64,000 nucleotides of DNA from Hermodice carunculata (Eukaryota; Annelida; Polychaeta; Eunicida; Amphinomidae), in NCBI GenBank assembly GCA_964020975.1, contig OZ026615.1, positions 31,090,722 to 31,154,721 on the forward strand. The letters run 5' to 3'. Positions 57,018 to 64,000 of this stretch are shown in pieces. The notes below the pieces were generated by a model. The model ran no database searches, had not been told where the DNA came from, and worked only from the letters and a program-made list of their open reading frames with translations. A program made the position numbers and the translations under genes. Every line of letters starts with the position of its first letter. The stretch's first letter is position 1.

Positions 57018-57075
57018 AAAACAAAAACAAAAACAAAAAAAACAAAAAAACAAAAAAACAAAAAACAAAACAAAA

Positions 57076-57115
<40 letters not shown>

Positions 57116-57202
57116 ACCAAAAATCAAAGAACACACCTTTAAAAAACACCCTCCCACAAAACACCCCTCCAAAAAAAAAAAAAAAAAAAAAAAAAAAATA
57201 AA
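57018..57202 (+). repeat. A-rich low-complexity tract
   Basis: AAAAC repeats, a poly-A run of about 37 (57077-57113), an ACACC-containing middle and another poly-A run at about 57172-57198. It might be two retroposon tails side by side, but no bodies are recognised. Confidence 0.9.
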
Positions 57203-57204
57203 AT

Positions 57205-58034
57205 AAAGCAAACAAAAAACTAAGGTTGTCTCTGAACCTAACTATAAACAGCGAAATATCTACAACGAAAGTTTGTTTGCAATCTACATAAAAAAATCTC
57301 CTTTAATAAACTTGCTTCCTTGGTGATGTCCATTGCAAACGGGCGTCGATGTATGATTTTCATAACAATTACATAAAGGTAAAATCTAAAGAGAAAGCTA
57401 AACTTTATATGAAGGCTGTTGGCATGTTTAAAGACACTACGGATAAAAACATATCACATAATTGTGGGACGGACTGAGATCCAAACTATTCGTTTGAAAA
57501 AGGGACGGTGTTCGACAAAAATAATTAAAAAATGAAAAAAGCAATTGTTAAGACGGCATATGTTTCGAAGGTTATACCCACTCTCCCTTAGTTAAGAGTA
57601 CTTTAAAGTAATTTCCATCGAATCTCAAATCCATAGCATGTTTATCAAGTTCTTATACTCCCCACTTTCAAGCGATGATAAAATATTGGGAGTATGTGCC
57701 AAAGTAAGAGTAGATGATAGTCAACCAGCAGCAGGGGCTCACTCATTTTCTCTGTCTGTCTCTCTCCTTCAAAAGCTTTTCTTTTGCTTTAAACTTCAAG
57801 GGGACAATAGAATAAACTGCAGTGGGATAAAAAAGTCAACATTTTCGGCCAGGTTTAAAGTACATGTATACACTTGCGCTTGACCCCCTCCCCCCCCCCC
57901 CCCCCGGGTGCGTTTTGTACACTCGCGAAATTGTCTACAATTTTGGACGGCCCCTTTATGTTTAAACTCAATGAACAAACTTTGCAATAGAAATGAGTTT
58001 TGCTTCATTAGAATGTCAGGTTTATTTCATGATT
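57205..58034. other. Unassigned DNA with a poly-C run at 57889-57905
   Basis: No gene or family was recognised. A CCCCC-rich run lies at 57884-57905. Confidence 0.5.
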
Positions 58035-58174
58035 TGACATTTTTCTGTATATGGCATTCGCACAGTCTTCAACACATACAAAATTTTGCAACGCATTTCA
58101 CGTAAGTAGTGAAATGCGTTGCAGCATTTGTATGTGTTGAAGACTGTGCGAATGCCATACACAGAAAAATGTCA
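58035..58174. repeat. Hairpin 1: 66-67-bp inverted arms, 7-nt loop
   Basis: TGACATTTTTCTGTATATGG at 58035 pairs with CCATACACAGAAAAATGTCA ending at 58174. Arms continue inward through ATTCGCACAGTCTTCAACAC to GCAACGCATTTCAC, with a few mismatches and a one-base length difference. The loop is GTAAGTA (58102-58108). There is no coding content. It directly abuts hairpin 2. Confidence 0.93.
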
Positions 58175-58251
58175 ATATCATCATGACGATGTACATGAAA
58201 ATTAGCCTCACCTTCGAAAACTAATTTTCATGTACATCGTCATGATGATAT
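58175..58251. repeat. Hairpin 2: perfect 31-bp inverted arms, 15-nt loop
   Basis: Arm 58175-58205 and arm 58221-58251 are exact reverse complements over 31 bp (ATATCATCATGACGATGTAC onward). They are separated by CCTCACCTTCGAAAA. The start coincides with the end of hairpin 1. Confidence 0.94.
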
Positions 58252-58264
58252 ACTGATACGGGCG

Positions 58265-58440
58265 TACAGGTACGTATCTTGTTATGCGGGAATTTCTACT
58301 ATAACAACTCTATTTGTAATAAAATGGGCAGAATTTTGTAATAATGAGGTAGTTTACAATAATTGCGGCAAAATATGATATTATTACATTATGCAACTAT
58401 GATAATGTCTTGCAGAAAAATGTAGTAAATCAGGTGAATT
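58265..58440 (+). repeat. Dispersed repeat R4, copy 2
   Basis: CTTGTTATGCGGGAATTT, GCGGCAAAATATGATATTAT, ATTATGCAACTATGATAATG and TGTCTTGCAGAAAAATGTAG match the blocks at 47090-47340 in order, ending AATCAGGTG. Confidence 0.7.
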
Positions 58441-59494
58441 GAAAATGTTATAAAATGTAATAAATCGGACAGAAGGATTTCAACGGGATGAACGGTATTT
58501 TTGAGACGACCCCCTATGAAGTTATTAAAGACTCACAATCTCCCTTTTTGCTAGAAAATTTACGATTTTTTACGTTTAAAAACAAAGCAAAATGGCAAAC
58601 ATTTGGGAAAACTCATTCTATATCAATAATTTTCTACCTGCAAAAGGAGGATGGAAGGGACAAAATTCAGGTATATCTGACAAATGTCCCCGCAAACACA
58701 GATATTTAAATATGTAGGGTGTGGAAAAGAGAGGCTGGGCCAGACAGTTTTAGATATAACAACGGATGATGCCACATACACAGTGAAGAGTGTTGAAGCA
58801 CATGTTGGCTGGGTTTCATGATAACACACTGTAATAACGTGACATTTCGGATATTGTTTCTAGTCTCCAAGCTGCTTTCATAAAGTTTTGGTCTCCACCA
58901 AATATTTTTAATAAATGAACAAATTGTTTAATAATAATGATGATAATAATGATGATGATGATGATAATAATGATAATATTAATGAAATCCCTACAGGAGG
59001 GAAATAAAAATATACATAAAGATAGGTAACCAATCAAATAATATGATCACATCGCGTCACACGAATAAATGGGATACATAAATCAAATCATTATATCAAA
59101 CATCCAGCTGACATCAAAATGAAGCAATAACAAGACAGCACAATATATTCAGCTAACAGGTACGCAAAATCATGTGTACCTATGAAGCTAGATGTTATAA
59201 AAAATTACACGAAGTAAGCGATGATATATATTCAAAAACGCCTAAAACTTTAAAACTTAGTAACAAGTTTCACCAGCTGGTGCTCGATCGAATTTCGCAC
59301 TTGATGATATTGCGAGACTAAAAGGAAGGCCAATGCGTCGGTGGAACTGTCCACTCCCCCAAGGGGTGGAGTAGAAGGGTTCACTGACGAGTCGAGAGCT
59401 GCCAAGCATCGTTCTCACAGGAGGTGAGTTAAAATAGAGAAGTCATCTTCATGTGCATGCAATTCTAATACAAAAAAATTGTATGAACCGTCAG
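58441..59494. other. Unassigned DNA with a GAT/AAT microsatellite at 58928-58984
   Basis: A 73-codon frame at 58488-58709 has no motif. The AATAATGATGAT tract encodes poly-Ile on the minus strand, as an artefact. Confidence 0.5.
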
Positions 59495-60175
59495 TGACGC
59501 AGGTAACACCAAGAATATTAAGACTATTGACGGTTTCCAACCTGTGTTCTCCAAGAAACCAAGAAGGCTAACAGCCATTCTTAAATATATTCCTCCCATG
59601 CATCACCACACACTTTGATTCAAGTACCTCACCGTTAAAACGCCACTTTTCAACATAATTGTCGCATTTATCAGTTAGATTCTGTAAACCTAGCTGCCAT
59701 ATTGCCTTAAACCAAAAGTTATGTCATCTGCGTAAGCGAGGCAGTTAACTTTCTCAGAACCAATACGAAAGTCTGAATCAGAATCACTTTATCCAATTAA
59801 AAGGTCATAAATGGAGTTATGGACTTACAAGCTAGGTGCAATAATACTTCCTTGATGTGTACCCCCGGTTATCTGATCCGTAATTCCTTTTAATAATGTT
59901 AAAAAGGTTACAGTACCATTTATTCAAAAATGATCAGCTGTGGTCAGGGATAGCTTGCCATAATTAGTCAAACAAACCATGATGCCAGATTTTGTGGAAA
60001 CATTACTCCGCATGAAGTGAACAACAGTGATGAATCCGCGTACCTGAAGTACTCTGTCGCGTTATTTGGCAAAGAACTGGCAAAGTCTTTCCCTCGGTGT
60101 GAACGAAAACCAAATTGACCGCCACTGGCCTTATGTGGACGGAACAAAGCTGACTCCATTAATTTGGCAAAAGTA
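59495..60175 (-). pseudogene. LINE reverse transcriptase fragment, minus strand
   Basis: Read downward. ASGGQFGFRSHRG near 60085-60125 matches the Q-x-G-F-R block. ITGGTHQGSIIAPSL near 59835-59880 matches the R-G-x-R-Q-G-S-I-L-S-P-S-L palm block, and NCLAYADDITFGL near 59705-59745 is the catalytic box. LQNLTDKCDNYVEKWRFNGE lies near 59625-59690 and LETVNSLNILGVT near 59510-59550. The blocks are in family order but shifted between frames and shortened. The group seems different from LINE A and LINE B; it resembles the G-V-K/R-Q-G type. Confidence 0.72.
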
Positions 60176-60378
60176 CTACCAACTGTGGTGGGCGGGGGTA
60201 ACTTGTAGGGTCATTGGCTTCAAACTTCATTGCTGGGACGATTACACTAATATTAAAATCCCGGAAACAATATTGTATGACAAGATACCCTAGAAGAGTG
60301 TAGACAAATGTTGTCTTAAAATTGGGAAATTACGGTATTTAGGTATAAATAAGAGGATGTTTTCATATTAACTGGCAC

Positions 60379-60413
60379 CCTGGGCTGCCACCTGGGCTGC
60401 CACCTGGGCTGCA
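60379..60413 (+). repeat. Three-copy 12-bp tandem repeat
   Basis: CCTGGGCTGCCA occurs nearly three times just upstream of the SINE copy. Confidence 0.95.
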
Positions 60414-60427
60414 GCAAGGAATATGTG

Positions 60428-60672
60428 GGTGCATGGTTGGCGGAGCTGCAACACCTCTAAACTCTGCGGCCTGGGTTCGATTCACGACCGGGGATGCAAG
60501 TGGAAAGAGTTCCTACCACCTTGACTGTGTACAGTAGTTTTCTCCGAGTCCTTCGGTTTCCTCCACCAAACAATTGAGTGGGAAAGTATATGCCAAAATC
60601 TGTTATTAATATAGGCTTGGCCTGCTTCGCAATCCATGTAAAAGATATGAGTCTCTATCTTTTAATAATAAG
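60428..60672 (+). mobile_element. tRNA-derived SINE, copy 2
   Basis: GGTTGGCGGAGCTGCAACAC (A-box-like) is followed about 40 bp later by GGGTTCGATTCACGACC, a good B box. The central domain GTTTTCTCCGAGTCCTTCGG and TTTCCTCCACCAAACAATTG comes next, and the tail CGCAATCCATGTAAAAGATA. The order and spacing match the minus-strand copy at 45700-45955. The head is too altered to be a functional tRNA. No poly-A is clear; the end near 60672 is approximate. Confidence 0.82.
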
Positions 60673-60679
60673 GGCCAAT

Positions 60680-61420
60680 TGAGCTTCTATGATGAAGGTA
60701 GTAACATGAGATAGCACAAAAACGGTCATTCACCAAGTTCTAAAACATACAAGTACTAACCATATTTAGAAAACTCCACTTGTTTGGTGAAAAAAGTGTT
60801 ATTTCTAGTTGGTTAAGTATATAACTGGTACCGATGCCCTCATCATGGCGGAGGCATAATTTTGTTACCTGGCAACTAATGGAACACAGCAGCTCTGCAG
60901 TTAATCAAGTTAAATATGAATACCTCATGTTCCTCAATAAAGTTTCGATAATAACTGGAGAAAGATCAGATGCATGACCTGCCATTTTCATAATCTTCCG
61001 TGCCGCTATTTCTCTTTAAGAAGGGCTATGCACTACGGTAAAACTTACATTTTTTCGATTGCTGGGCAGAAGGGCATAATTTCTCACCCGACATCAGAGT
61101 ACATTTTTCTTACTAAAATCCTTGACTGTTTCTTTTCAAACACTTAATTTGAGTACTAACATATGTGAAACATGCACTAGAGACACAAAACCCCCGGGCT
61201 TCGCCCACCTGATTTTTTGAAAAAACGTATCTATTAAATATCGTTAGACTGGGTAACCCAATCAGCAGAGCTGTTCTTCTTTGGGGCCCAGTAACATACT
61301 TACACGTATGTACAATAGATGACAAAATTCACCTTAAAATACGGTAAAAATATATAAAAGTCCATATTAGCATATTAAACTGTATCTGTGCCGGGTACAA
61401 AAGACCAATGATATCAACCG
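60680..61420. other. Unassigned DNA
   Basis: No gene or repeat family recognised. Confidence 0.5.
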
Positions 61421-61422
61421 AC

Positions 61423-61866
61423 TCATCGCAAATAATGCTTCTGGTAATTAGTTTTTAACTTAAGTAAATCTTCGCTTTTTCTTTCGTCATCTAAAAGGTA
61501 GTTCCGAACTACTGCGCCGTCATAGGAAAAAGTCTCCTTAGTCATACTTTCCCGCAAAAGAGTAACCTGGTCGGAAAGATAATTGGGAGTCAAACCATAG
61601 ATGTATTTTTGTTTTACGCAAGCTATATGCAATTTTCTTCTTTATTCCAGAGTCTGCCAGCCTAAAACATGTAAGAGTGTATTATCAGCACACAGATTAC
61701 AACAACCCCGAGTCACATGTTGAGACAGACCACTAACAAATAAAATCAACCAAATAGGACTAATCACAGATCCATGAGGCACACCAGTGGTGAAAATGAT
61801 GAATATGAACATGAAGTTTAAAAAACACTCCCTTTTGGCTTGAAAATCGTTGCCGCCCACCACCAA
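61423..61866 (-). pseudogene. LINE fragment with a large internal deletion, minus strand
   Basis: The first frame (61866-61642) carries TGVPHGSVISPIWLILFVSG, the palm P-Q-G-S-V-L-G-P block with changed residues, and NLCADNTLLHV, the YADDT box with Cys and Asn substitutions. It then jumps straight to LGWQTLE, a block that normally lies more than 100 residues further on. The next frame (61632-61423) continues with YIYGLTPNYLSDQ and FSYDGAVVRNYL, the C-terminal tail. The thumb region between is deleted. The copy is jockey/CR1/L2-like and dead. Confidence 0.8.
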
Positions 61867-61869
61867 TGG

Positions 61870-62317
61870 AGGACACTTACGATAACGGTCCTGATGATAA
61901 AACCAGAGATCCTATCGGCAGAGGTCCTTTGATCAAGCCAGGAGTCACAAAGCACGATCAGCATTTCCGTTTTAAAACCTGTCCACTCGGACGCGTCCCG
62001 AGGTTTATTTCAGAGGGGTGGGAAGGCTACACTAAATTCCAAGACCCTTTTCACAGATCATGATTAATTCATCAATCCATATGGCAATTTCAATTACATC
62101 TATTGACTGTTGAACGTATTCATCGCTATCACAGATGTCGCTAAATTGTGAAGTCTATCACGTTTTACGTGTATTCATTTTCATCAATGATGCATAACTG
62201 GGAACTGCCCTGATTACAAATTACGGCTAAGTATTTTTTACCAGAGCGAAATTAGTATTTCATATCCAATTTCATTTGTTAAAAAAAGACGGATAATACG
62301 CATTTCACTCTTTTGTG

Positions 62318-62410
<93 letters not shown>

Positions 62411-62945
62411 AGAAGAATCATACTCTAGATAGGTCTGGGTGTGACACCCCTGAATGGAACCCGACAGGCCGTATTGCCCCCTGTTTTTTCAATGTGAGAA
62501 ATTTCAGTTTATTTTTAATTTGGTCATACATGCTGTCAACCCCCCCCCCCCCCAAAAAAAAGGTCACCGCTTTGAGTTGAACTCTGGTTTGTTCTCTTCA
62601 TTATGACCCTAAATATAACGTGGAAAAATTATCTTTTAAAATGCTTTTAGCTGAAGAACCACAAATGTTTCAATAATGTTCATATTGCTACATGAATTAA
62701 TCATGTAAATACCAGGGTGATTAATCATTTTGACACATTCTCCGATTGTAAGTAAAATTTTGTGATTTAATTTAAAACAGAAATTTACTTTCTAATATTC
62801 AAGTAGTTTTTATTGGAACAGTTTTCCAACAGTTGAATTCAGAGCTACAATATTTTCTTTGGGAGTGTGTTTAGGCAAAATAAATAACTGGAGCATCTCG
62901 TATTGTAATTACAGCGGGCGATGCCACAAGTGAAGTCCAATACAT
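61870..62945. other. Unassigned DNA with simple repeats
   Basis: An AG run lies at 62319-62405 and a poly-C/poly-A run at 62539-62561. No gene is supported. Confidence 0.5.
62319..62405 (+). repeat. AG dinucleotide microsatellite
   Basis: About 43 AG units with a single AAAG interruption near 62334. Confidence 0.97.
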
Positions 62946-62949
62946 GGGT

Positions 62950-63068
62950 GTCTTATCCGCACTGATCAGAGCTGTACAGAAAACGTCCTTTAGCTCATTG
63001 GCTCTGGTTTCTTATCCACACTGATCAGAGCTGTAAAGAAAACGTCCTTTAGCTCATTGGCTCTGATG
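62950..63068 (+). repeat. Two-copy tandem duplication, period 59 bp
   Basis: TCTTATCCGCACTGATCAGA at 62951 recurs at 63010 as TCTTATCCACACTGATCAGA, and both continue through AAAACGTCCTTTAGCTCATT. Only about two differences are seen, so it is recent. Confidence 0.93.
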
Positions 63069-63479
63069 AGAAAAAAAAGGGATAGGTTAGTTTCTTTTGG
63101 GCGAAACAAAAAGCCCTTGGATAAAGAGAATCTTGACATAAAATAAACATTTGATATTATGCGTAATGTAGGCGTAAATTTGATTATGCAAACAGTAGAC
63201 AGGTTGGAAACAGTACAGCTGTACTTGATATGCAAAATTTGATTCTTTGTACATATGTACCCTCTACGTATGATGTCTTTGGTAAATTAAATTTACCTGT
63301 TGATACATACGTTTTTGCACATTTTTTCCTCCTTTTGAAAAATAAAAGGATGGATCTTAGGTTACAACCCTTTCTGCAAGTGTAGTTTTACAAAGATATA
63401 TTAAATTTAATCAAATATACAAGTCTACAGACAGTCTATATTTAGCGATACTGTCCACAATTTTCAAGGTAGCCCAATA

Positions 63480-63880
63480 TAGAGGTCAAAATATGAAAAT
63501 GTTGTGAAAATTCTACCATCTTTAATTTTTGGCAGATCTTCACCAAATTCGCTTGGATTGTGTGGAGTGTCACATTCTAAGTTGCTAATGATACTAGTGG
63601 TGCAACTTATAATTTGACGGAGTTTATGAGCCAAAATGTGTTAGACAATGTCCAAAGCTAGGATTTTATATAATATCAGTGACGTTGACCTATTTTTATG
63701 AGGTCATCATGCGTGTTAAGTTGAAGGAGGTGATTTGGTAATGGCAGGATGTAGCTTGGACATCAATGACAATGTCAGCACAGTGCCAGGCTTGTGAGCC
63801 TCTTGTATTACGTAATCTGGGTGACCTTGATCTTCTTTCCCAAGGTAACTGAGGACATGAAGTTAAGGACTCACTCATTG
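63480..63880 (+). repeat. Dispersed repeat related to the 288-bp TIR element, diverged copy
   Basis: GTGACCTTGATCTTCTTTCC followed by CAAGGTAACTGAGG near 63820-63855 parallels TTGACCTTGACCTATTTCCA and AGGTCACAGG at 15030-15060. Upstream, GGCAGATCTTCACCAAATTC near 63531 is a phrase I associate with molluscan-type repeats, and a degenerate GACGTTGACCTATTT occurs near 63682. No TIRs were found here, so the relation is tentative. Confidence 0.4.
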
Positions 63881-64000
63881 TTGTCTAGGCACATGCAACA
63901 ATATCCATCACAGGAATTGCACAAATAAGCTATGATTATATGTGGAACGAAGTGCCATCAGGTGGATGCTTTATACACTAAATGTACATAAGCTTTATAT

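Noticed and set aside
60428-60500. tRNA gene
   Set aside because: The A- and B-box-like blocks belong to a SINE head: the acceptor stem does not close and the same head with the same downstream domain occurs at 45700-45955.
62319-62405. Regulatory GAGA element
   Set aside because: A pure AG microsatellite; no flanking promoter features support a regulatory call.
1-64000. LTR retrotransposons, endogenous retroviruses or Polinton-type elements
   Set aside because: I looked for protease, integrase, capsid or envelope motifs and for long direct terminal repeats, and saw none that I could support.

Overview
The window looks like animal nuclear DNA. It is AT-rich, full of microsatellites, has no operon-like packing, and every recognisable coding piece belongs to a retroelement. 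I find no intact protein-coding gene, no functional tRNA or rRNA gene and no CRISPR array. The mix of elements (an L1/Tx1-type LINE, several jockey/CR1/L2-like LINEs, a Penelope-like element, a tRNA-derived SINE, and short repeats carrying a GACCTTGACCT core) fits a marine invertebrate. A lophotrochozoan such as a bivalve or brachiopod is my best guess, but this is inference from repeat flavour only.

Layout. 1-9.8 kb: a LINE linker fragment (1.5-2.1), a LINE ORF1 remnant preceded by a 190-bp tandem duplication (2.3-3.4), a decayed Penelope-like element (4.4-5.96) running into a 310-bp tandem duplication, then unassigned AT-rich DNA. 9.8-15.65 kb: the longest LINE, L1/Tx1-like and almost full length from endonuclease to C-terminus (9.8-13.57), then a second LINE (14.09-15.5) that is split by a 288-bp short-TIR element and ends in its own expanded AAAT-type tail. 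16.5-21 kb and 29.6-30.2 kb: an unfamiliar repeat family built of ~21-bp palindromic AAAACCCAGGGTTTT units, interleaved with two other dispersed repeats. 21-32 kb: mostly unassigned, with a pair of ~97-bp inverted repeats 2.9 kb apart, a LINE C-terminal fragment (25.94-26.35) and a large hairpin (28.83-28.99).

32.1-38.1 kb: a LINE whose endonuclease is split by a ~2-kb terminal-inverted-repeat element (32422-34416). That element is packed at both ends with degenerate CTACGCGTAGTCGAG units. Taking out the insert and one GACGTC copy rejoins the host LINE in frame. 38.8-40.8 kb: two convergent LINE fragments, the first carrying a 185-bp TTAA-flanked near-perfect palindrome. 43-47.4 kb: microsatellites, a promoter-like GC-rich patch with a 64-bp duplication, and a SINE copy. 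47.7-52.3 kb: one LINE on the plus strand interrupted by another nearly complete LINE on the minus strand. 52.6-64 kb: tandem and dispersed repeats, two adjacent hairpins (58035-58251), two truncated minus-strand LINE fragments, a second SINE copy, and a second copy of the GACCTTGACCT-type repeat.

Taken together this is a transposon graveyard with at least four clear element-into-element insertions. The least familiar components are the ACGCGT-rich TIR element and the AAAACCCAGGGTTTT palindrome family. All alignments, counts and boundaries were read by eye and are approximate unless stated otherwise.
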